A stretch of 10,226 nucleotides of DNA from JBFGCT01 sp041581055 (GTDB lineage Bacteria; Actinomycetota; Acidimicrobiia; Acidimicrobiales; Ilumatobacteraceae): assembly GCA_041581055.1 (NCBI GenBank), contig JBFGCT010000147.1, positions 1 to 10,226 of the forward strand, in the 5' to 3' direction. The position numbers and the translations under genes are program-made. Of the stretch, positions 1-5,966 are shown one piece after another. Within the stretch, counting starts at the first letter, position 1; every line of letters begins with the position of its first letter. The notes under the pieces were generated by a model. That model saw nothing but the letters and a program-made list of their open reading frames with translations. It did no database searches and was not told the DNA's origin.

Positions 1-5
1 GCCGC

Positions 6-141
6 GCCCCGCCGACTGAGGTGACGACCAGGCGGTCTGCGGCACTCAGACGATGCCGATGAAGGCTGCTACCTCCCGGTCCTGACCTGGTTCACGGGCG
101 CCCGATGCACAGGACCCGGTCGCCACCTCAGCCGGCGGGAC
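6..141 (-). ncRNA. ffs: Bacterial signal recognition particle RNA (4.5S/small SRP RNA)
   Basis: This is the RNA scaffold that binds Ffh and directs ribosomes making membrane and secreted proteins to the membrane. Read on the minus strand, positions 95-61 carry the conserved apical hairpin of SRP domain IV: the asymmetric-loop strand TCAGG (85-81), a CC-GGGA-GG GNRA tetraloop stem (79-72) and the facing strand AGCAG (70-66). The flanks close into a long helix. Positions 139-111 pair with 8-34, with GAGGTGGCGACCGGG facing CCTGGTCGTCACCTC with only two G.U wobbles, and the helix continues to about 141/6. The ends are set from this helix and are approximate; a shorter core of about 24-123 would match the usual size of around 100 nt. 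In actinobacteria this gene often precedes dnaX, which would lie to the left of the window (inference). Confidence 0.9.
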
Positions 142-160
142 TCCTCGCCGGACGGGGGCC

Positions 161-166
161 AGCATA
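161..166 (-). promoter_or_regulatory. Candidate -10 box for the SRP RNA
   Basis: On the minus strand the hexamer TATGCT fits the actinobacterial TANNNT -10 pattern. It would place a transcription start near 154, about 13 nt before the first paired base of the SRP RNA. No convincing -35 box was seen, so this rests on position and one hexamer. Confidence 0.3.
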
Positions 167-222
167 GCCGCCGAGCCCGCGTCCACGGTCGTCGGCACGA
201 CGGCAATCAGTCCCCGCCCGGC

Positions 223-228
223 TAGCCT
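223..228 (+). promoter_or_regulatory. Candidate -10 box for tRNA-Ser(GGA) and possibly tadA
   Basis: TAGCCT fits TANNNT and would start transcription near 235, leaving a 5' leader of roughly 37 nt before the mature tRNA. The same hexamer occurs upstream of the second serine tRNA (4463-4468). No clear -35 box was seen. Confidence 0.22.
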
Positions 229-271
229 GCCACCTCCGGTGATCCGCCCGCAGTTGCGCTCGGAGACCCCA

Positions 272-359
272 GGAGGGATGCGAGAGCGGCCGAATCGGCA
301 CGCTTGGAAAGCGTGTGAAGGGCAACCTTCCGTGGGTTCGAATCCCACTCCCTCCGCCA
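272..359 (+). tRNA. tRNA-Ser (anticodon GGA)
   Basis: This is a type II tRNA that reads UCC and UCU. The acceptor stem GGAGGGA (272-278) pairs perfectly with TCCCTCC (349-355), followed by discriminator G356 and an encoded CCA (357-359). The anticodon stem CACGC/GCGTG (299-303/311-315) holds the loop TTGGAAA with anticodon GGA at 306-308. A long variable arm follows (about 316-331), as expected for serine. The T arm GTGGG-TTCGAAT-CCCAC lies at 332-348. The final A of CCA is also the A of the ATG at 359 that begins the tadA reading frame. Confidence 0.97.
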
Positions 360-904
360 TGGCGGATGCGCGATCAGAGGGCGACGCCGGTGCGCTCGGC
401 GACGACGAGGCGATGATGGCCGCCCTCGTCGAGGCGCGGGCGGCGCTCGACCACGGTGACGTGCCGGTGGGAGCGGTCGTCGTGCACGACGGTCGCGTCA
501 TCGCCGGCCGGCACAACGAGCGCGAGCTCGGCGCCGACCCGACGGCGCACGCCGAAGTGCTCGCCCTGCGCGACGCAGCGCGCCGCCTCGGCCAGTGGCG
601 GCTCGACGAGTGCAGCCTCTACGTAACACTCGAGCCGTGTGCGATGTGTGCCGGCGCGATCGTCAACGCGCGGCTCGGACGCCTGGTGTACGCGGCGACC
701 GACCCGAAGGCGGGAGCGGTCGACTCGGTGTTCGAGCTGGTCGACGGCCACGTGCTGAACCACCGTGTCGAGGTGGCCTCCGGCGTGCGCGCCGACGAAG
801 CGGGCGAGTTGCTGCGGGCCTTCTTTCGCGACCGGCGGGGCCCGCCCGGCGTGAGCGAGGGCGGGCGCAACGACGGCGCGCTCAGCGACGGCGCAGGCTA
901 CTGA
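359..904 (+). CDS. tadA: tRNA-specific adenosine deaminase TadA
   Basis: TadA converts A34 to inosine in the ACG anticodon of tRNA-Arg, which allows decoding of CGC and CGA. The 181-residue product has the full zinc deaminase signature. HAE at residues 64-66 supplies zinc ligand His64 and the proton-shuttling Glu66, and PCAMC at 93-97 supplies ligands Cys94 and Cys97. DVPVGAVVV, NERELGADPTAHAE and YVTLEPCAMCAGA are typical of TadA rather than cytidine deaminase. Start choice: similarity to the family begins around DDEAMMAAL, so ATG 359 fits, but it overlaps the tRNA CCA end and has no ribosome site. ATG 413 or 416 is a serious alternative, because GAGG at 407-410 lies 5 nt before 416. The 3' end overlaps the convergent DUF4388-like gene by 23 bp. 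The last 20 or so residues are a Gly/Arg/Asp-rich tail outside the fold. Confidence 0.93.
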   Translation: MADARSEGDAGALGDDEAMMAALVEARAALDHGDVPVGAVVVHDGRVIAGRHNERELGADPTAHAEVLALRDAARRLGQWRLDECSLYVTLEPCAMCAGAIVNARLGRLVYAATDPKAGAVDSVFELVDGHVLNHRVEVASGVRADEAGELLRAFFRDRRGPPGVSEGGRNDGALSDGAGY

Positions 905-3302
905 TCAGGCGCCGCAACGCTCCGGCCCGATCCTCGGGCTCCGGTTCGGCCTCGTCGTCGTCGACGAACACGACCGAGGCGACGCGCGACTCGGGAACCT
1001 CGGTGTCGACGGCGGCGGACACCGTCGGTTCGACGGCCTCCTGCTCGGCCACGGCCGCCTTGGCACGGGCGGCGTAGATCGCCTCGGCGCTGGTGTCGAG
1101 CGTCGGAGGGGCGAACCCCATCGGCGCGGGCGGCGGTTCGGCGGGGGGCGCGTCCGGCGTCGCCTCGACGCCGACGATCGGCGCGACGGCGGGGGGCGCG
1201 GTCGACGCGTTCTCGATGGCGCGAATCGCCCGCAGGACGGCGTTCGACACTTCGTCGGGCACCACGCCGTCGGCGCTCGGGAGGTCGCTCAGGACGAGTG
1301 CGGGAACTTCGAAATCGATGCTGGAGGGCGCGGCGTCGGGCTCGGCGGGTCGGTCGGCCTCGTCCTGATCCGCCGCCTGCGCAGTCTCGGACGCCGACCC
1401 GGGAATCGTCGACGCCTCGGGTGTGGCGTCGACCGCCGGCGCGGCGGCGTCGGCCGAGGCGAGGTCGGTCTCCGTGTCGACGACCGGCGCCGGCGCGTCG
1501 ATCGCGTCGACCGCCCCGGCCGCCGTCGGTGAAGAGGTCGCGGCCTGCTCGTCGACGACGTTCACGTCTGACTCCTGCCAGGGGGCCAGTTCGTCGCTTG
1601 CCCAGTGCAGTTCGACGGCGGGCTCGACGATCGGCTCGAGTTGCTCGGCCCCGGTCGGCTCGAGTTGCTCGGCCCCGGTCGGCTCGGCCCCGGTCGGCTC
1701 GGCCCCGGTCGGCTCGGTGACCGGCTTGACAGCCCGCTCACCCAACTCCGCCCCGATCGGCTCGCTGACCGGCTCGACAGCCCGCTTACCCAACTCCGCC
1801 CCAGCCGGCTCGCTGACCGGCTCGACAGCCCGCTCACCCAACTCCGCCCCAGCCGGCCCGGTGACCGGCTCGACCGCCGGCTCGACCAACTCCGCCCCAG
1901 TCGGCTCGCTGACCGGCTCGACCAACTCCGCCCCAGTCGGCCCGGTGACCGGCTCGACCGCCGGCTCGACCAACTCCGCCCCAGTCGGCTCGCTGACCGG
2001 CTCGACCGCCGGCTCGACCAACTCCGCCCCGATCGGCTCGCTGACCGGCTCGACCGCCGGCTCACCCAACTCCGCCCCGGTGGGCTCGGCAATCGGCTCG
2101 GGCGCGTCGGCCCCGGTCGGCTCGTCGGTGGGCTCGGCGGTCTCGACCGGCCGGTGCGGAAGCAGCACCTCGCCGGCGATCGCCCGTTCGACCGGCGGCG
2201 TCGGCGCTTCCTCGGTGCCATCGGGCCAGACGATGCGGAACTCGTCGTCCATCGGCACGATCACCTCGGCGGGCGCCACGGCGTCGTGCAGCGCGATCTC
2301 CGCATCGGGCTCGACGGCGACGGCGTCGTACTCGACGGGGTCGCGACGCCGATCGACGAGCGGCCCCGACTCGATGGGGGCGATCAGCGCGTCGAGATCG
2401 ATCACCAGCGACTCGAACCCGATCTCGGGCGGCTCGACGGCGGCTTCCGCGGGCTCGGCGGGCGCCGTCGGCTCGGCGGCGTCGGGGTTCGTGAGCCCGG
2501 GGGCGGCCGTCGGGGCGTCGGTCGGAGGGGGAGCGAGGTGCGGAGCGGCCTCCCCACCGGCGTCAGGACGCGCCACGAACGGCGACTCGGCGATCTCCCC
2601 GCCGGCGTCGGCGACCAGCAGATCCTGCCCGAAGTCGGCGTCCGACTCGTCGCGGCCGGTCGACGGCGCCACGTCGGCGAGCGGCAGATCCCACTCGATG
2701 CGCAGCTCGTCGCCGAGAGAACCGTGCTCCGCCGACGGGAGTCCCGGCAGATCCTCGACGATCGAGTTGTCGACCAGGGCGACGTCGCTGACGGGTCGGG
2801 TCACGGCGCCCGCCGACGAAGGCGCGACGAACCAGCGGTGGACCCCGGACTCGTGATGGCGGTAGGCGGTCGCCCGGCTGGTGGCGATGACGTTGTTGGC
2901 GAGATCGGCCAGCAACGCCTGGGTCGCGTCCTCGACCGTGACCATCACCGCGTCGCGGTCGACGCTCGGGTCACGATCGAAGAGGCGGCCGAGATGCTCG
3001 ACGCCCCCGACGCGCACCATGCCGCGCTCGAGTTGGACCGGGTCGATCAGGCCGGAGTCGAGCAGCCGGCGACCGAGCGTCGTGTCGTCGGACCGCTCGG
3101 CATAGTAGGCGACGCCGTTGTCGAGGTACACCCGCACCTCGGGCGTGGCGTGGAAGACGATCTCACCGGTGAACGCCTGCTCACGGGCCGCGTCCAGCGC
3201 GATCCAGCAGGGCTGGGGGCTCTCCGAGCCGATACGGCGGCCGGGATCGTTGGCCCCGGCCATCCCGGATCCCAGAGGGTCGATGTCGGTTTCATGGATC
3301 AT
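882..3302 (-). CDS. DUF4388 (PATAN)-like protein with long Pro/Glu/Ala-rich repetitive tail
   Basis: This is the third gene of the roadblock-GTPase operon and encodes 806 residues. ATG 3302 was chosen because it follows the GTPase stop by 1 bp and has GAGG 9 nt upstream; a TTG at 3311 is possible but overlaps that gene. Residues about 33-137 look like a DUF4388/PATAN module (TGEIVFHA, VRVYLDNGVAYYAE, LGRRLLDSGLIDPVQLERG); this rests on pattern recognition. The rest appears disordered and is rich in Pro, Ala, Glu, Asp and Thr. It has a 16-residue repeat array (about 394-557) and two similar short motifs, DELRIEW (198-204) and DEFRIVW (353-359). A short helix (about 683-697) and a basic end (ALRRLISSLRRR) finish the chain. 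There is no signal peptide or membrane segment, so it is probably cytoplasmic. By analogy with PATAN proteins it may be an effector or adaptor of the GTPase (inference). Confidence 0.85.
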   Translation of the reverse strand: MIHETDIDPLGSGMAGANDPGRRIGSESPQPCWIALDAAREQAFTGEIVFHATPEVRVYLDNGVAYYAERSDDTTLGRRLLDSGLIDPVQLERGMVRVGGVEHLGRLFDRDPSVDRDAVMVTVEDATQALLADLANNVIATSRATAYRHHESGVHRWFVAPSSAGAVTRPVSDVALVDNSIVEDLPGLPSAEHGSLGDELRIEWDLPLADVAPSTGRDESDADFGQDLLVADAGGEIAESPFVARPDAGGEAAPHLAPPPTDAPTAAPGLTNPDAAEPTAPAEPAEAAVEPPEIGFESLVIDLDALIAPIESGPLVDRRRDPVEYDAVAVEPDAEIALHDAVAPAEVIVPMDDEFRIVWPDGTEEAPTPPVERAIAGEVLLPHRPVETAEPTDEPTGADAPEPIAEPTGAELGEPAVEPVSEPIGAELVEPAVEPVSEPTGAELVEPAVEPVTGPTGAELVEPVSEPTGAELVEPAVEPVTGPAGAELGERAVEPVSEPAGAELGKRAVEPVSEPIGAELGERAVKPVTEPTGAEPTGAEPTGAEQLEPTGAEQLEPIVEPAVELHWASDELAPWQESDVNVVDEQAATSSPTAAGAVDAIDAPAPVVDTETDLASADAAAPAVDATPEASTIPGSASETAQAADQDEADRPAEPDAAPSSIDFEVPALVLSDLPSADGVVPDEVSNAVLRAIRAIENASTAPPAVAPIVGVEATPDAPPAEPPPAPMGFAPPTLDTSAEAIYAARAKAAVAEQEAVEPTVSAAVDTEVPESRVASVVFVDDDEAEPEPEDRAGALRRLISSLRRR
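1632..2123 (-). repeat. Coding minisatellite (48-bp units with 36-, 24- and 15-bp variants)
   Basis: The tail of the DUF4388-like protein is built from tandem units resembling EPVSEPTGAELVEPAV (16 residues, 48 bp). About seven full copies are present, together with one 12-residue copy. At the C-terminal end the array breaks down into PTGAE (15 bp) and EPTGAEQL (24 bp) sub-repeats. Every unit length is a multiple of three, so gain or loss of units keeps the frame. Neighbouring copies are nearly identical at the DNA level, which suggests recent expansion by slippage or unequal exchange. Confidence 0.95.
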
Positions 3303-3303
3303 G

Positions 3304-3858
3304 TCAGGCAACCTCGGCGCCGGCCCGTTCGATGACGTCCAGCAGGGTCAGCAGAACCTCGATGACGACCTCGCGGCCGGAGTCGGGGTCGATGAGTTGA
3401 CAGGGGACGACCGCCTCGCAGGACAGCGCACCCAACGAACGCGCCAGTCGGCGCGCGGACTCGACGTCGTCGCAGCGGTTGACCGCGACGACGGCGGGGA
3501 CGTGCAGATCGGCGAGCAGCGATCGCAGCTCGACGCCGGCCGCAGCATGAGTTTCGGTCGCCTGGGCGTCGACGACGAACGCGACGACGTCGACGTCGCC
3601 CTTCAGGATGTTCGTCATGAATCGGAATCGCGGCTGGCCGGGCGTGCCGAACAACAGTAGGCGGACGAACTCGCCGTCCTCGATCCGGTAGGTGCCGAAG
3701 TCCATGGCGACCGTCGTCGCCGCCTTGACATCGGACTCCTCACCGCTCGTGACGACGTCGGTCGACACGACCTGGGTCTGCGAGACCGACTGGATCAACG
3801 ACGTCTTGCCGGCCGCGAACGGGCCGGTGACCAGGATCTTGAAGGTCTGATCGATCAC
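3304..3858 (-). CDS. Small GTPase of the CvnD/MglA-like group
   Basis: This is a 184-residue Ras-like GTPase and the probable switch of the module. The P-loop GPFAAGKTS lies at residues 12-20, with candidate switch I threonines at 48-49. G3 reads FGTPGQ (70-75), with Gly in place of the usual Asp, a variant I associate with the CvnD group of actinobacteria. G4 is NRCD (127-130) instead of NKxD. The length is close to that expected for a single GTPase domain, with no membrane anchor or C-terminal lipidation motif. The start is GTG 3858: it overlaps the upstream stop as GTGA, and GGGAG (3869-3865) lies 6 nt before it. That overlap implies translational coupling to the roadblock gene. Longer in-frame starts would run into the roadblock gene and are rejected. 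The partner is likely the roadblock protein, by analogy with MglA-MglB and CvnB-CvnD. Confidence 0.93.
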   Translation of the reverse strand: MIDQTFKILVTGPFAAGKTSLIQSVSQTQVVSTDVVTSGEESDVKAATTVAMDFGTYRIEDGEFVRLLLFGTPGQPRFRFMTNILKGDVDVVAFVVDAQATETHAAAGVELRSLLADLHVPAVVAVNRCDDVESARRLARSLGALSCEAVVPCQLIDPDSGREVVIEVLLTLLDVIERAGAEVA

Positions 3859-4346
3859 GACCCGCTCCCAGCGAGCACCGCGGCCCGGGAGCGCACGAAC
3901 GACCGCAGGCGGACCTGGTCGACCGTGGTCATCGTGAGCATTGCGAGGATGCGGCTTCCCCCCAACGGCCAGATGAGCAGCAGCCCGCGGTCGTGGTCGA
4001 CGACCAGTTGACGCAGCTCGTTGCCGTCGCCCATCTGGACGAGTTGGTGACCGAGACCGACGGCGGCGGCGAGCATCGCCGCGTGCGCGGGCTCGTTCGG
4101 GAGTTCGGAGCTGCTGGCGATCGAGAATCCGTCGGTGGTGGCGAGCAGCGCGGCGCGCGCTCCGTGAACGACGGCGACGAGCTCGTCGAGCACGGCGGCC
4201 GGGTCGACCGGAGGGGTCGGGAGATCCTCGACGGCGGGGGCCGATGCGGCCGGTGCACTCCACGAGTGGGCAGGTGGTGGCGCTGGCGGGACGCGATCGG
4301 TCATCAGTTGCCGTCCGCTGTCGAACGTGTGCTTGACCGTTTCCAT
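3855..4346 (-). CDS. Roadblock/LC7 domain protein (CvnB/MglB-like)
   Basis: This is the first gene of the three-gene operon and encodes 163 residues. Residues about 49-157 form a roadblock/LC7 domain: VLDELVAVVHGARAALLATTD, then the AMLAAAVGLGHQL helix, then LRQLVVDHDRGLLLIWPLG and ILAMLTM strands, and a final helix. Residues 1-48 are mostly a Pro/Ala-rich linker. Roadblock proteins dimerise and act as GTPase activators or scaffolds for MglA/CvnD-type GTPases in the cytoplasm. Start choice: ATG 4346 lies just behind a possible -10 hexamer, and the 14 codons before the alternative ATG 4304 show a coding-like base pattern, with G/C at 11 of 14 third positions against 5 of 14 second positions. 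ATG 4304 has a weak GGA ribosome site and remains possible. The stop overlaps the GTPase start by 4 bp. Confidence 0.9.
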   Translation of the reverse strand: METVKHTFDSGRQLMTDRVPPAPPPAHSWSAPAASAPAVEDLPTPPVDPAAVLDELVAVVHGARAALLATTDGFSIASSSELPNEPAHAAMLAAAVGLGHQLVQMGDGNELRQLVVDHDRGLLLIWPLGGSRILAMLTMTTVDQVRLRSFVRSRAAVLAGSGS

Positions 4347-4357
4347 ACGAACCGTAT
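4345..4357 (-). promoter_or_regulatory. Perfect 5-3-5 inverted repeat with embedded -10-like hexamer
   Basis: ATACG-AAC-CGTAT is a perfect inverted repeat that touches the ATG at 4346. On the minus strand it contains TACGGT (4356-4351), which fits TANNNT. It could be the operon's -10 box, giving a leaderless or very short-leader mRNA, or a small operator. No -35 box is obvious. Confidence 0.3.
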
Positions 4358-4462
4358 CGGTCGTCGGCGATCAGAACTTGAGGATTCTTTGATGTTCCGG
4401 CGACCGTACCGCGCGCGGGGTGGGCACGGCGGCCACCGCTTCCGTTGCCATCCTTTCACCGA

Positions 4463-4468
4463 TAGCCT
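4463..4468 (+). promoter_or_regulatory. Candidate -10 box for tRNA-Ser(CGA)
   Basis: TAGCCT fits TANNNT and lies 7 bp before the mature tRNA, so transcription would begin at or just before its first base. The same hexamer precedes the other serine tRNA. No good -35 box at the usual spacing was seen. Confidence 0.35.
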
Positions 4469-4475
4469 CGCTGCC

Positions 4476-4565
4476 GGAAGGCTGCCAGAGCGGACGAATG
4501 GGACGGCCTCGAAAGCCGTTGAAGTCTTCGGGCTTCCGTGGGTTCGAATCCCACGCCTTCCGCCA
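4476..4565 (+). tRNA. tRNA-Ser (anticodon CGA)
   Basis: This type II tRNA reads UCG. The acceptor GGAAGGC (4476-4482) pairs perfectly with GCCTTCC (4555-4561), then discriminator G4562 and an encoded CCA (4563-4565). The anticodon stem ACGGC/GCCGT (4503-4507/4515-4519) holds the loop CTCGAAA, with anticodon CGA at 4510-4512. The long variable arm follows, and the T arm has the same GTGGG-TTCGAAT-CCCAC sequence as the first serine tRNA. The integrase gene begins 153 bp downstream in the same direction, so the 3' end of this tRNA is the likely attachment site. Confidence 0.97.
4536..4565 (+). mobile_element. Candidate attL: tRNA-Ser(CGA) 3' end beside an integrase
   Basis: Tyrosine integrases commonly insert at the T arm and 3' end of tRNA genes, leaving the tRNA intact and the integrase gene next to it. 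That layout is seen here. The call is by position only: no second copy of this segment was found to the right in the window, so the core and the far end cannot be defined. The T-arm sequence is shared with the tRNA at 272-359, which is an intact gene and not an attR. Confidence 0.35.
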
Positions 4566-4573
4566 GTACGTCC

Positions 4574-4646
4574 ACGGGCGTCCATGGAGATCCACGAAAA
4601 GCTTCCTGAACAGGGCAGGCTCGGATCGAGATCCATGGGCGCCCGT
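4574..4646. repeat. Imperfect 19-bp inverted repeat between tRNA and integrase
   Basis: The left arm at 4574-4592 (ACGGGCGTCCATGGAGATC) and the right arm at 4628-4646 (GAGATCCATGGGCGCCCGT) match as inverted copies at 16 of 19 positions, separated by 35 bp. The segments 4571-4583 and 4632-4644 also agree as direct copies at 11 of 13 positions, because each arm is partly self-palindromic. Possible roles are arm-type sites for the integrase or excision factor, or a hairpin ending the tRNA transcript. There is no T-run after it. Confidence 0.6.
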
Positions 4647-4661
4647 CGTCGTTCTAAGTGC

Positions 4662-4704
4662 GTTAGTCTCAGGGTTAGTCTCAAACAGTCGTTTTGAGAC
4701 CAAC
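4662..4704 (+). promoter_or_regulatory. Three GTTRGTCTCA motifs upstream of the integrase
   Basis: GTTAGTCTCA occurs at 4662-4671 and 4674-4683, 12 bp apart (about one helical turn). A third copy, GTTGGTCTCA, lies inverted at 4695-4704. The third ends directly against the integrase ribosome site GAGGAGG (4705-4711). The arrangement looks like operators or integrase arm sites controlling the integrase gene; the binding protein is unknown. Confidence 0.6.
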
Positions 4705-4718
4705 GAGGAGGCCGAGCG

Positions 4719-5966
4719 ATGCCGAAGACGCCCCGAGGAAAGCGTGTCCCCGATGCTTCCGGCGAGTCGTTCCACGTCGTGAACAAGGCGCCCAACGGCC
4801 AGGCCGAACCGTTCTTCGATCGGACTCGCCAGGTGTGGGTCGCACCCTGGCGCAAGCCCGACGGCCGGGTCGGTCGCCCGACTGGCAAAACCCGAGCGCT
4901 CGCCGTCGCTTCACGTGACCGCCACGTCGAGAAGGCTGCGCACGAGGCACAGTTCGGCGAGCTTGCCGAGGGGTTCAACGCCGAGACGACCGTCGGCGAG
5001 CTGTCGGCTTGGTGGTTGGAACACGTGGCTCGGCATCGGGTACGGCCGACGTCGCTGGCCACCTACCGCAAGCACGTTTCGGTGATCGACGGCAAGCTCG
5101 GGTCGGTGCCCGTCTGCGAACTGCGTGCCGAGCAGGTGACCGCCTTCGTGTCGGAACTGCTCGACGAGGGTTCCGCTTCGCGTGCGAAGAACGTTCGAAC
5201 GCTGCTGGTTCAGATCCTGGAGCAGGGCGTCGAATTCGGCTTGGCCACCCAGAACGTCGCGCGCAAGGTCAAGGCCCCGAAGGCGGTGTCGAAGCCACGA
5301 CGCACGATCACCCCTGATGAGACCCAACATCTGATCGCCGAGTGCGATCCTCGATTCGCCGCAGCGGCCGCGCTCTGCTTCGTGCAGGGCTGGCGCATCA
5401 GCGAGGCGGTCGGCCTGGCGTGGCAGGACCTCGACCTCGATGAGGGGTCGGTACTCGTCCGCCGGGGCTCGACGTATGCCGATCGTGTCGGCATGGTGCT
5501 CGGCCCGACCAAGACACGAGGGGCCACGGGCGTCCAGGTGCTCGGGCGAACCGTCGTGTCACTGCTACGCGCCCGCCGCGCGATGTTCGAATCGGACCGT
5601 GCGGTGTTTCCCGGTCCCTGGCCGACGGTCGAGTACGACGGCGAACAACTCGACCTCGTCTTCACAACCGCGGATGGAACTCCGACGCTGCGCCAGCACG
5701 TCGATCGAGCGATTCGCAAGGCGGCCGAACTCGCCGACATCGATTCCGCCGGCCTCGGCACCCACGCCGGCCGGCGTTCGGTCGTGACCAACTTGTTCGC
5801 TTCCGGCTCGCTTGACCTCGAAGACGTTGCTCGATTCGTCGGCCACAACGACGTGGCGACGACGCGCGGCTACGTCCAGCATGAAGGCGACCGACCCCGA
5901 CAGGTCAGCGAGCGCGCCCTCGAACTCCTCGATCCAGTCGGGGACTCCGACACGATCCCTGAATAG
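4719..5966 (+). CDS. Tyrosine recombinase / site-specific integrase
   Basis: This 415-residue phage/ICE-type integrase would catalyse insertion and excision of the element at the adjacent serine tRNA. Residues about 30-75 resemble a small N-terminal arm-binding domain (FFDRTRQVWVAPWRKPDG). Residues about 91-180 are the helical core-binding domain, and about 195-405 the catalytic domain. All active-site residues are visible: Arg226 (GWRISEAVGL), Lys265 (GPTKTRG), His349 and Arg352 (THAGRR), His376 (VGHND) and the nucleophile Tyr385 (TTRGYV). The start is well fixed: GAGGAGG at 4705-4711 lies 7 nt before ATG 4719. The frame is intact, so the enzyme could be active. No excisionase, replication or transfer gene follows in the window. 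Confidence 0.95.
   Translation: MPKTPRGKRVPDASGESFHVVNKAPNGQAEPFFDRTRQVWVAPWRKPDGRVGRPTGKTRALAVASRDRHVEKAAHEAQFGELAEGFNAETTVGELSAWWLEHVARHRVRPTSLATYRKHVSVIDGKLGSVPVCELRAEQVTAFVSELLDEGSASRAKNVRTLLVQILEQGVEFGLATQNVARKVKAPKAVSKPRRTITPDETQHLIAECDPRFAAAAALCFVQGWRISEAVGLAWQDLDLDEGSVLVRRGSTYADRVGMVLGPTKTRGATGVQVLGRTVVSLLRARRAMFESDRAVFPGPWPTVEYDGEQLDLVFTTADGTPTLRQHVDRAIRKAAELADIDSAGLGTHAGRRSVVTNLFASGSLDLEDVARFVGHNDVATTRGYVQHEGDRPRQVSERALELLDPVGDSDTIPE

Noticed and set aside
272..359. First tRNA-Ser as an attachment-site duplicate of the second
   Set aside because: It is a complete tRNA with a different anticodon and different acceptor stem; only the T arm is shared, as expected between serine tRNAs.
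46..516. Minus-strand reading frame of 156 residues with GVGFEPT-type sequence
   Set aside because: It is the antisense translation of tRNA-Ser(GGA) joined to antisense of the SRP RNA and tadA; GVGFEPT-like strings are a known artefact of reverse-translated tRNA genes.
1632..2123. CRISPR array
   Set aside because: The repeats are contiguous without unique spacers, are in-frame coding and vary in unit length.
1423..3335. Long plus-strand frames of 477 and 576 residues opposite the DUF4388-like gene
   Set aside because: They mirror the minisatellite and arise from high GC content. The minus strand has the operon context, ribosome site and a recognisable domain.
4304..5062. Minus-strand frames across the second tRNA-Ser, including one with WDSNPR-type sequence
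   Set aside because: They read the tRNA-Ser(CGA) and the integrase gene backwards. The integrase frame on the plus strand has full family motifs.
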